Below, in pieces: positions 11,317-19,593 of a stretch of 30,110 bases of DNA. A model generated the notes under the pieces. It saw nothing but the letters and a program-made list of their open reading frames with translations, was not told the DNA's origin and did not search any database. Position numbers and translations under genes: made by a program. How positions within the stretch are numbered: position 1 is the stretch's first letter; the number at the start of each line of letters is the position of its first letter. The stretch covers positions 1 through 30,110 of the IMG/VR virus record IMGVR_UViG_3300030329_001142; one strand, written 5' to 3'. This stretch comes from a virus.

Positions 11317-13527
11317 CTAAGTTTTATATATTCCACTAAAGTATAACCACATTGCGCCTGCTTCGTTGTGCGTAATCTCTGCCCAACTAGCTTCTGATGT
11401 GCTGGCATAAAAAGTTATATAAGAGCTTTCGAAGCTTGGCGAAATATTGCAAACGCCACTGGCGATAGTCGCGCCTGTGTGTACGCTTGCACTTCCCGAG
11501 TGTTGACTTCCCGGACTGGGAGTGAAGGGAAGTCCGGTAACTCGAATCGCACCGGCGCTTCCGGTGCTATTGACCCCACCAAAATTTGCTTGGACCCAAA
11601 CGAGATTTCCTGTTTTTGTGTAGTTGCCGGTCACCGTCACAGCCGAGCTTGGATTTGAAGTTGAACCCGTAAGGGTTGCTGTCCAAGTTCCCTCCTCATA
11701 GTCGTCGAGAAGATTAGCTGCTGTAGCTGATGTAACTCCTAAATATATACCTTTATTTGCAGTTCCAAAAAATATGTTACCACCAGTAATTTCAATATCA
11801 CTTTGACCAGTTGCCACTTCTAATACTGCGGTATCGTCATCTCGCTTCAGAGTTATGTCATTTGTCGAGCCTTGTCCTGTAATCACAATACCTTCTGTGC
11901 TCGTATATCCGATTGCCGCATTATCTCCAGCAGAAGTGTCACTAGTTGCATTGAGTGTGCCGCCAGAAATGTCCCCCGTCGTCGTAATATTCGACGAACC
12001 GTTATCAATGGCTCCAAAACCTGATGTAATCGATCCGCTATTCAATGCACCCGTAGTTACAACATTTGAACTGCCAGCCGCCGGAGCTGCGGCGATATCG
12101 CTGAGAACCTCTGATGCCGACCGTCCCTCGATAGCTGTTCCATCGACACGCAGAAAATCATTATCGGCCACACCGCTGGTGAACTTTGGAACATTGTTGT
12201 TCGATATGCCTGTGCTCAAAGTGGCAGTGTCTGTTATCGCTGTGCCGTTCAGCGTCATCGCGTCAGCTTCCAAGGTGCCGTCAATGTCTGCGTCACCGCT
12301 AACATCCAGTGACCCGGCATCCAATTCGCCTGTCAGGGTAATGTTCCTAAAAGAAGCCACATCTTTGTTAGCATCAGCAGTTACAACTTTTGATGCAACG
12401 ACAGTCCCAACTGCTGCACCTGTGTCGCTATAATTAAGTTCTGCGGTGGTCGCCGTGACACCATCAATTAAATTTAATTCTGTAGCCGTTGCCGTCACAC
12501 CATCAAGAATGTTTAGCTCAGATGCCGTTGCCGTTACACCATCAAGAATGTTCAGCTCTGCCCCTGTCGATGTTACCGCTGTTCCACCATAGTTTAAATT
12601 TCCAGCGGCAATGTTGATCTCGCCACTGCCTTTAGGTGTCAGGTCAATATCGATATTTGTGTCACCGCCTGTAGCCGACAGGGTTATTGCATTTCCTGCG
12701 GCAGCATTGGTCACAGACAATTCATTGACCGCAGATGAAGTCGTTTCCAGCTTGATAAGCTCGTTGCCATTTGCGTCAGCAATAAAGCCGCCATCCGCAA
12801 ACTTGGGTGCGGTCAAAGTCTTATTGGTTAATGTCGCCGTACCACTATCCACGTAGGCTTTAACCGATTGCTGGCTGGCAACTGCACTCGCTGAGTTGCT
12901 GTCCATGTCGTCTTCGTCTTTGTAGTCAATCAGGTCAGCCGTCCCTGAGCCCGTGTAGCGGATCATTTTGTTTGCAGCAGAGGTCAGACCACCGATAGCG
13001 GTGACTTCAGCGTCAACGTCTGGATTTGAATAGTAAGCGAAACTTGCACCGTTAGAGCTAAAGCCCAAAAGCTTTGAAGCACGGGTTGCAGCATCATCGA
13101 CCACCTCAGAGCTAGTCAGGTCAGTAACCGTCTTCGAAACCTTGAATGACCGATCCAGTTCTTCCTGCTGCTCTTGCATCTGATGGGTAAGCTTGTCCAA
13201 AGCGTCTTCATGGGAGCTGGCAGGGAACGGATCATTTTCGACGTAATCCGTACTTTGCGTTAGAGGCGTGTCACGCACCAGGATAACCTGCTGAGCGGAG
13301 GTTGGGACGTTTCCACTCGTGAAGGTGACCGTGCCTCCCCCAGTGTCGCCAATGCCGCTGACAGTATAGTGCGTGGTCACCGTTTTAAGCGTCTCTGCGC
13401 CCGTGGCTGTGGTCCGTATGTAGACCTTCAGCTCACTTGAAGCGAAAATCTTGAAAGTATAATTAAAAGCCGTAGCGGAGCCATTACCGCTGTAGCTGTT
13501 TTTTATAGTGGTCGTGGAGACGGTCAT
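11317..13527 (-). CDS. tail fibre protein with T7-like N-terminus
   Basis: 736 residues. Residues 1-140 match the particle-binding N-terminal domain of T7-type fibres (IKNSYSGNGSATAFNYTFKI, then VILVRDTPLTQSTDY and EDALDKLTHQMQEQQEELDR, a coiled-coil start). The middle is a long repetitive beta region with 13-residue ELNILDGVTATA repeats at about 323-362. The C-terminus (about 609-736, from YEEGTWTATLTG) is a beta-rich tip shared by many marine phage fibres and probably contacts the host. It is the receptor-binding part of the short tail. Its start overlaps the stop of the 1020-residue ejection protein as ATGA. Confidence 0.85.
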   Translation of the reverse strand: MTVSTTTIKNSYSGNGSATAFNYTFKIFASSELKVYIRTTATGAETLKTVTTHYTVSGIGDTGGGTVTFTSGNVPTSAQQVILVRDTPLTQSTDYVENDPFPASSHEDALDKLTHQMQEQQEELDRSFKVSKTVTDLTSSEVVDDAATRASKLLGFSSNGASFAYYSNPDVDAEVTAIGGLTSAANKMIRYTGSGTADLIDYKDEDDMDSNSASAVASQQSVKAYVDSGTATLTNKTLTAPKFADGGFIADANGNELIKLETTSSAVNELSVTNAAAGNAITLSATGGDTNIDIDLTPKGSGEINIAAGNLNYGGTAVTSTGAELNILDGVTATASELNILDGVTATATELNLIDGVTATTAELNYSDTGAAVGTVVASKVVTADANKDVASFRNITLTGELDAGSLDVSGDADIDGTLEADAMTLNGTAITDTATLSTGISNNNVPKFTSGVADNDFLRVDGTAIEGRSASEVLSDIAAAPAAGSSNVVTTGALNSGSITSGFGAIDNGSSNITTTGDISGGTLNATSDTSAGDNAAIGYTSTEGIVITGQGSTNDITLKRDDDTAVLEVATGQSDIEITGGNIFFGTANKGIYLGVTSATAANLLDDYEEGTWTATLTGSTSNPSSAVTVTGNYTKTGNLVWVQANFGGVNSTGSAGAIRVTGLPFTPSPGSQHSGSASVHTGATIASGVCNISPSFESSYITFYASTSEASWAEITHNEAGAMWLYFSGIYKT
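12441..12557. repeat. three tandem 39-base repeats in the fibre gene
   Basis: Units at 12441-12479, 12480-12518 and 12519-12557 each encode one 13-residue ELNxxDGVTAT repeat. The second and third share most bases, including CACCATCAAGAATGTT-type stretches, while the first is more diverged. The array could change copy number by slippage. Confidence 0.75.
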
Positions 13528-16500
13528 TGAATTTTTCCTTCAAGTTTCTCTGCTTCAACTCGTTTCTTTTCCATGTCTTTCTCAATCTGTTCGTTTATAC
13601 CTTCGGCATATTCAGAAGTTGTAAGCAGCTCACCTCGTGCTTGTTGTCTTGATGCCAGCAAAACAGCTTTTATAAGTTTGGCGCATTCGTCTGTTGCTAA
13701 TTTGTCACCCGCTAAACTTACTTTTTTTAACTTTGCGTATTCCTCGCTTAATTCTGGATCAAACCATTCGCTAAGTTTTTCGTTGTCTAATGCTTTATCA
13801 GAGTTAGTGACCAACGCTTCTAAATTGGCCCTAGCAAGTTCTCCCGCACGTTTGTGATACCAGTGCGTTTCTTTTTCACTTAATTCGCCATCAAGGTTTG
13901 GGACAGTGGTAGGATGCTTAGAAAGATTTACACCTATTCTTATAATCTCTTCATCAACAGCATTTGGTTTATAAGGCGTAGACCAACGAGAGCCAGTTGG
14001 TATTGGTCTGCCCCATAAATCGAGTGCTGGCTCTAAATCTTTAGAAAATCCCGGTAGTCTATTTTTATATTCGTCTGTCAGGGTGCGGCGAAACCGCTGC
14101 ATCTCATCCAAGCCTTTACGCATTTCATTGAAAGCTGCGCTACCAGGAACGATTGATTTTGCATAATTTTCAATAAACCTTGCGCCAAATCTGCCGGGAT
14201 TTCTGCTAGCGTCTAAAAAACTTTGTATGCCCGACATAAATGTTTTGTTTGTCAGGTTGTAGGCAATGGTCGCCGCAGCAGCTCCAACAATTTCAAGGCT
14301 GGTTTTGTCGTCTGTGTCAGGATGATTAACGACTTCATTAACGTCTGCCATCAAACCGATCATTGTTGAGAAAGGTTCAAGCATACCGTAGTTATAATAT
14401 TTGCCGTTTATTCGCACATGGTATGGTTTCACACCCATTCGTGCGTAAGCTCTTCTCATAGATGGGTCTGCTGACAGTCCGCCAGTAAAGTCTCCAGCTT
14501 CCCACTGTTGGTAGGCAAGAGCCATAATTCCAGTTCCCATTACCATGCGAGTGTTTGCGATTGCGGCAGCACGGCCCCCTTGTTCTTGGGCTTTTTTATA
14601 TCTCGACATACCAGCAAGTTTTGCAAATGGAGAACGCTCAGCGACCCACAAAAATGCGTTCGTTGGCGTTTTAAAGAAAGGCACAAGAAGCCGCATAAAC
14701 CGACCACCAGAAAACTTTTGCAAACCCTTTAATGCGCCTTCCATATCCGTTTGCAGTGTTATGTATTTCGCTGTATTTAGCGCAGTATCTCTCGCCTCGC
14801 GTGGAGGATTAAAAACGAACTCCGCTATAGCTTCGCTAAGCTGTTCGCCTTTTAACCCCTGCCGCCTAGCCGAAACATACGCTTGTTCATAAAGCGAGCC
14901 ACGATATGCAACTACCTTTGCAAAAGCATCTTCAGCCATAAGTGCTCGCACTGGCGCACGACCCAGTGTCAGACCGTGGCCCATAAGATCAACAAATGTT
15001 TTGTAACTATTGTTTCCAAGAGCCTCTGATGAAAACGCATCAGCTCGCTTCAACGGATTTCCGCTGCCAGAAATTAATGTCATTTTCGCACCTTGAAAGG
15101 GCTCTTCGCGCCTAATGAACGCCGTACCTCCTGCGGTAAAAGCTTCGCGCATTGACATCATTTGACCAAATATTATCGCAGCTACATCGCCAAATTCCAC
15201 CTCTCTTGCTTCACCCATCAACGGTTTTCTAAGCTGTACAGTGGCCGTTGCAGCAAGCTCTGCTATTTCCATTACGTTTGCAGCAACAACACCTGCTGTA
15301 TTTTTAACGTGCGTAAACCACCCGCTTAATAAACTGTTGAGCCACACCTCATGGACAGCATCTAAAGCTCTCTGCACCCGTGATGACTTAGTAGCAAATT
15401 GAAGCCGTTGGTTTGCATCCGGCAGGTTACGGTAACCATCAATAAAAGCGTCAATGCCGTCTGTTCCGCCCATATCATCGAGCATCTTGGCGTAATCAGC
15501 ATTTACCCGTGCCATGTCGCCATCAACTGGAATACGCATTGCCGATAATGCTCGCGCAATATCTGTCTTATGGCCCATGAAATGACGTTGTAAATTTGTG
15601 ACCAGTTCCACTTGTTGCTTAACTGCAAAACGGGCTTTGTCGCTTCCCTCTTCCGCAGCAATATCAACAAGCTCATCAAGTTTCCGTATTTCTGCAACAA
15701 GCAGATTTTTGCTTGCCACCATTCGAGCCGCAAGCTCGCCTGGATTGCTGGGGCCAATCCTGGCATAACCACCAAATATTTGGTCCTTCAGTTTTTCTGG
15801 ATTTACCCCAAGCAGATTTGCCATTTGCTCAGTTTGTTGCAACGAAATTTGCTTTAGTTCGTCAGGGCTTTTGTTCTTTAACTGACTTTTTACGACATCG
15901 CCGGAACTTTGTAAGATGTTATAGATGTGGCCTTCGTCTGGTACTTTTGTCTCCATCCCTGGTAATGGGGTCGTACCGTCTGCTGATTGGACACGAATGC
16001 CAGCAATCATGCCATCATCAATGCGGGGGTCTTTTAAAGCACCCTTTATTACGGTGTCTAGTTCTTCGTCACCAAGTGTTAGCCAGCGTGTGTAGCCATC
16101 CTTAGCATTCATTTCACCAACTAAGCCTGTAGTTTTAGTTGCTGATGAAGACGGTGGCGGTTGCACCATTTCGACAGGTGGAACGACAGTTTGACCTACT
16201 GGCGGAGGAACACTGCCATCAAATGGTTTTCGCGGGTCCATCATCGTTGCGGACTGCTTGGGCTTTAAAGCGTCAGCCGCAACCTCTAAGGGCGGTGCTC
16301 CGACCCTTGCGCGTTCTTTCTCTGCTGCATCACGCGCTATCTTTTCTTGTAAGATCGTATAAGCATCGCCAAAGGTATTAGACCCAAACGGCTTAACTGC
16401 CCGTCCAATAGCTCTGCCGACACCATTACTCAACGGCCCTGCAACTTTAATTTCATTGTCACTCATATTGGTGACAACATCGGGATCAAGCGGGACTAAA

Positions 16501-16586
16501 CGGTTTTTCGGATCGACAGGAAACAGCGCATCACCTTGGTTGTCGTCAGGACCGTAGACTAATTCGTTGGTGTCTGGTGTCAGCAT
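13524..16586 (-). CDS. giant ejection (internal virion) protein
   Basis: 1020 residues. The N-terminal third is Pro-rich and disordered (AADALKPKQSATMMDPRKPF, VPPVEMVQPPPSSS). The middle is helical with membrane-prone segments (GWFTHVKNTAGVVAANVMEI, FGQMMSMREAFTAGGTAF). Near residue 635 it has RLLVPFFKTPTNAFLWVAER, a motif I associate with large polyvalent/ejected phage proteins. The C-terminal 100 residues are charged and helical. No lysozyme or transglycosylase motif is evident. By size and place between tail and fibre genes it corresponds to T7 gp15/gp16-type proteins that enter the cell with the DNA. A weak GGAA ribosome binding site and a terminator (16599-16622) precede it. Confidence 0.75.
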   Translation of the reverse strand: MLTPDTNELVYGPDDNQGDALFPVDPKNRLVPLDPDVVTNMSDNEIKVAGPLSNGVGRAIGRAVKPFGSNTFGDAYTILQEKIARDAAEKERARVGAPPLEVAADALKPKQSATMMDPRKPFDGSVPPPVGQTVVPPVEMVQPPPSSSATKTTGLVGEMNAKDGYTRWLTLGDEELDTVIKGALKDPRIDDGMIAGIRVQSADGTTPLPGMETKVPDEGHIYNILQSSGDVVKSQLKNKSPDELKQISLQQTEQMANLLGVNPEKLKDQIFGGYARIGPSNPGELAARMVASKNLLVAEIRKLDELVDIAAEEGSDKARFAVKQQVELVTNLQRHFMGHKTDIARALSAMRIPVDGDMARVNADYAKMLDDMGGTDGIDAFIDGYRNLPDANQRLQFATKSSRVQRALDAVHEVWLNSLLSGWFTHVKNTAGVVAANVMEIAELAATATVQLRKPLMGEAREVEFGDVAAIIFGQMMSMREAFTAGGTAFIRREEPFQGAKMTLISGSGNPLKRADAFSSEALGNNSYKTFVDLMGHGLTLGRAPVRALMAEDAFAKVVAYRGSLYEQAYVSARRQGLKGEQLSEAIAEFVFNPPREARDTALNTAKYITLQTDMEGALKGLQKFSGGRFMRLLVPFFKTPTNAFLWVAERSPFAKLAGMSRYKKAQEQGGRAAAIANTRMVMGTGIMALAYQQWEAGDFTGGLSADPSMRRAYARMGVKPYHVRINGKYYNYGMLEPFSTMIGLMADVNEVVNHPDTDDKTSLEIVGAAAATIAYNLTNKTFMSGIQSFLDASRNPGRFGARFIENYAKSIVPGSAAFNEMRKGLDEMQRFRRTLTDEYKNRLPGFSKDLEPALDLWGRPIPTGSRWSTPYKPNAVDEEIIRIGVNLSKHPTTVPNLDGELSEKETHWYHKRAGELARANLEALVTNSDKALDNEKLSEWFDPELSEEYAKLKKVSLAGDKLATDECAKLIKAVLLASRQQARGELLTTSEYAEGINEQIEKDMEKKRVEAEKLEGKIQ

Positions 16587-16598
16587 ATTTTTTCCATT

Positions 16599-16622
16599 AA
16601 AAAACCCGCTATAAAGCGGGTT
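16599..16622 (-). terminator. intrinsic terminator between two ejection-protein genes
   Basis: AACCCGCT (16603-16610), loop ATAA, AGCGGGTT (16615-16622). On the minus strand the stem runs into six T (16599-16604, two of them in the stem). The TAG stop of the upstream gene (16609-16611) lies inside the stem, so ribosomes finishing that gene would melt the hairpin. It could reduce expression of the fibre and lysis genes or of the next ejection protein. Confidence 0.75.
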
Positions 16623-19593
16623 GGTTATTGTCCTTGTCTGTCCCTGCGGCTATTGCCCCAGCCCCAAACAGGGGCACTCCTTTTTTCATCACGCTATCGC
16701 GCATCTTTTTCGTAATCCGAAGGTTCCAGACTTCATCACCATCGCCTATTTTCGTGACCCCAACCTTGGCACCGAATTTCTTGCCGAACTTTTCAGCATA
16801 GTTTTTAATGATCTTGTCATAAAAACCCTTCATGCCTTCGCCGCCGACCTTTAGATCAAGGCCAGTGTACTCTGTTCCATCGGGATATTTTGGCGCGTCT
16901 TTAACAACCTTTGCTGCTAAATCTTTACCAATAACATTTGGCAGCTCTTCTTCTGTTACTGCTTTTTGAAAACTAGAATGAGTGCTGGCTCCCTTGCGTC
17001 CTGCCACAAGAAATTGACCCGCTTTTTCACCGTCGCGTATTTTTTCAACTCGTAACGCATCAATATGTTTGCTTAAATCATAACGGTCAGCTTGCAACTG
17101 GCCCGGTGTCCAGGCGATAGAGTCATAGCCTTCTTCTGAAGCCATGCGAATAACCCGTCGCATTGCCATTTCGTGCCAGTTCTTTTTAAGTGGTGCGTCT
17201 GGCACACGGACATCACGAACTAACTTTTTATCTCTAATTCTTCCTTGCGCTACAACAACAGCCTGATCAGCATTTTCGGCTGCTTCTGATCCGACATTTG
17301 TAATAAATTCGCCATTCGCATCGCGCACTTCATAGAGAATATAATTGCTAGGGGCAGCAAGACCTTCTGTTTGTTCTGTAACTTGAAAAGGTTCAGTAAA
17401 TTGAGGTCCCGGCGTTTTATAACCTTCCTTGCGGCCTTTCTGGTGCCAATCGCTCTGCACCTCTTCAACGAACAATATCTTTTCACCATTCGGCCCGGTG
17501 CGGTCATTTAAGCGCACATGGGCAAGGACGTTAGCTTCGTCAAAGTGGCCTTGCTGAAACGGTCCACCTCTAGCGTCTTGCGCTCTAATAGCTTCATTGT
17601 ACGCTTCGCGAGTTGGATAATTCTCCAAGCGCGGTCCCGTAGTTAGCAGCACCTCGCGGTAGTTCTCGCCGCCGGGGAGTGTGTATTCACTGAACAGCGT
17701 ATCGCCTTCGTCTAGTTGACCTCCAATATATCCGTAATCAAGACCGTCTGTGTAAGCTTGAATTTTTGCTTCTTCGAGTGAATATATTTCGGTGTCATTA
17801 ACTCTTGCGCCATCGCTTCGCCGGGTGATCTGATACCCTACATCATCGTTTCCATAAATGTCGTAATGGCCTGTCCCGTCCCTTACTGTAACGTAGGGAT
17901 TATCCATGTATTCGGCTTTAGCAACACCATCAATGGCATTGTTTACGTCATAACGCATTTTGTCATCAAGGTCAGAAACAGTGCCTCCCTCTTCAAAATG
18001 TTTGCGTAATTTATTGGCCCACGCACTGCCGCCATCAGGATCAATTTCTGTATATTTCTTAGGGTTATCCTTCATCAACTGCCTTATAATATCTTCAAGA
18101 AAAAAGTCATCGCCCCTTTCTAGTTCATATTCAATATCGTCTACACGGTGGCCGTAAGCCTCAAAACTGTCGTCGGCAACAGCCTCGCCCCATGTCAAAT
18201 TCTCTGGTTCTCCGGTCTGCCCGTATGAGGTTTTTTCAACCTGTTTAATCCGTACCTGGTTAGCATCCATGAACTCTCTGATCTCAGCCTTGGTCACGTT
18301 CTTACGACCTTTGAGAAATTCATCAAGCCCGGTCCACGACATTTCCTCTGGCTTGACACCTTCGCTCTTGGCAATCATTGCTCTCATCTGTGCGCTGGAC
18401 CCTTTGTCCATTGGCAGGTTGTCAATGGCACGACTGACGGATGAGAAAAAACCGATCTCGCTGACATCTGTTGCAGCAGTTTCGGCTGGCGGCACGGGAC
18501 CAATACCAGAACGCAAGACACCTGGTTGCGTCATTGTTCTTGCTAAACCAGCGGCCCTATAGGTTTCGCTTGCCGACTTAACACCCGCAACACTCAACGG
18601 CAGCGCAGCGGTTAACAATCCCCCGGCACCAAAGCCTATTCCAAACATTTGCAATGTTTGTTTCATATTGTGTTTGTAGGGTCTGCCACCAGCTTTTAGT
18701 TTTTGGTGTATGATATCGTGCATGGCTGTGTAGGTGCCGCCTTCGACACCAATAATTGATGACCCACCTGCAAGGTTTAACAATCGTTTAGTTAAAGATT
18801 TTTGTACTGCACTTTTACTTGAAAGATTTAGCAGCCCAGAAACAGCCTTAATAGAACCAGCGCCGACATAGGTTGATGGAGAGCTTAATAAACCCTCCAG
18901 CATTCTTTTTGATCCATCCCACGTCCAGTTAGGAAGACGGTCATATTCCTGCAAAATATGGGCAATAGAAATAGCAACTTCGGGTGGGTACTTTTTTAAC
19001 GCAGCACTAACTATCGCAATATCATTATAATTTAACTGTCCGCCAAACTGTAAACCGAATTGACTAACTTCAGCGGGTGTTCTTTTCCTTGCGTTATCAC
19101 GTTGCATGTTTTGTGCATGTTGACCAATCGAGTTGGGACTTGGTTTAAAATTTGCATCGTATTCATTGAGACTGTTGTGATAATCGTGCACAATTTTTGC
19201 TGCTTCGTAGAAAACACGATAGCGGTTATTTAAATCAGGCTTATTAGCGTCAAAGTCGCCTAGCTTTGATTCATCAAAAAAGGTTTGCCTATTTGGGTTA
19301 CCAGGCTCTGTCTCTCCGACTTCTGCCGCAGCGTCTTCTGATATCGGAATTGCAGCATTCATACGTTGCAAAGCAACAGCGTCATAACCCCTGTTTTCCA
19401 TAATCTTTGCAGTTTGCGAATTAGCAAAGTTTAGCTGGTCATCGTTTGCATGATGGCTAGCTACAAAATCTACTTCGTTATTTTTGCTGTCTTGGGGCGA
19501 ACCAAAACTTATTGACCAATCGTCCAAATTTGATGGGTCGCTAGTCTGGTAAGGCAGGTTATTTAAAACGCTAGTGGGAAGAATATTAACCAT
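16609..19593 (-). CDS. large polyvalent-type ejection protein
   Basis: 994 residues. An N-terminal soluble part is followed by a hydrophobic stretch (MFGIGFGAGGLLTAALPLSV, about 318-337), possibly a membrane span used during ejection. The C-terminal 640-960 region carries blocks typical of enzymatic or polyvalent phage proteins: HFDEANVLAHVRLNDR (near 683), VEEVQSDWHQKGRKEGY (near 710), WHEMAMRRVIRMASEEGYDS (near 803) and a final KVGGEGMKGFYDKIIKNYAE. These blocks are widespread in phage internal proteins, with no activity known to me. It starts as TAATG overlapping the stop of the 646-residue gene and ends in a terminator stem. Confidence 0.75.
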   Translation of the reverse strand: MVNILPTSVLNNLPYQTSDPSNLDDWSISFGSPQDSKNNEVDFVASHHANDDQLNFANSQTAKIMENRGYDAVALQRMNAAIPISEDAAAEVGETEPGNPNRQTFFDESKLGDFDANKPDLNNRYRVFYEAAKIVHDYHNSLNEYDANFKPSPNSIGQHAQNMQRDNARKRTPAEVSQFGLQFGGQLNYNDIAIVSAALKKYPPEVAISIAHILQEYDRLPNWTWDGSKRMLEGLLSSPSTYVGAGSIKAVSGLLNLSSKSAVQKSLTKRLLNLAGGSSIIGVEGGTYTAMHDIIHQKLKAGGRPYKHNMKQTLQMFGIGFGAGGLLTAALPLSVAGVKSASETYRAAGLARTMTQPGVLRSGIGPVPPAETAATDVSEIGFFSSVSRAIDNLPMDKGSSAQMRAMIAKSEGVKPEEMSWTGLDEFLKGRKNVTKAEIREFMDANQVRIKQVEKTSYGQTGEPENLTWGEAVADDSFEAYGHRVDDIEYELERGDDFFLEDIIRQLMKDNPKKYTEIDPDGGSAWANKLRKHFEEGGTVSDLDDKMRYDVNNAIDGVAKAEYMDNPYVTVRDGTGHYDIYGNDDVGYQITRRSDGARVNDTEIYSLEEAKIQAYTDGLDYGYIGGQLDEGDTLFSEYTLPGGENYREVLLTTGPRLENYPTREAYNEAIRAQDARGGPFQQGHFDEANVLAHVRLNDRTGPNGEKILFVEEVQSDWHQKGRKEGYKTPGPQFTEPFQVTEQTEGLAAPSNYILYEVRDANGEFITNVGSEAAENADQAVVVAQGRIRDKKLVRDVRVPDAPLKKNWHEMAMRRVIRMASEEGYDSIAWTPGQLQADRYDLSKHIDALRVEKIRDGEKAGQFLVAGRKGASTHSSFQKAVTEEELPNVIGKDLAAKVVKDAPKYPDGTEYTGLDLKVGGEGMKGFYDKIIKNYAEKFGKKFGAKVGVTKIGDGDEVWNLRITKKMRDSVMKKGVPLFGAGAIAAGTDKDNNQPAL

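Noticed and set aside
11855-12433. A 192-residue open frame on the plus strand inside the fibre gene
   Set aside because: It mirrors the repetitive, Ser/Thr/Val-rich fibre frame, has no ribosome binding site and no protein-like pattern.
12441-12557. Diversity-generating retroelement target
   Set aside because: No reverse transcriptase gene or template repeat is present in the window; the repeats are simple tandem copies.
13524-16586. Lytic transglycosylase domain in the giant ejection protein, as in T7 gp16
   Set aside because: No SLT-type catalytic Glu motif could be found by eye; a domain search would be needed to reopen this.
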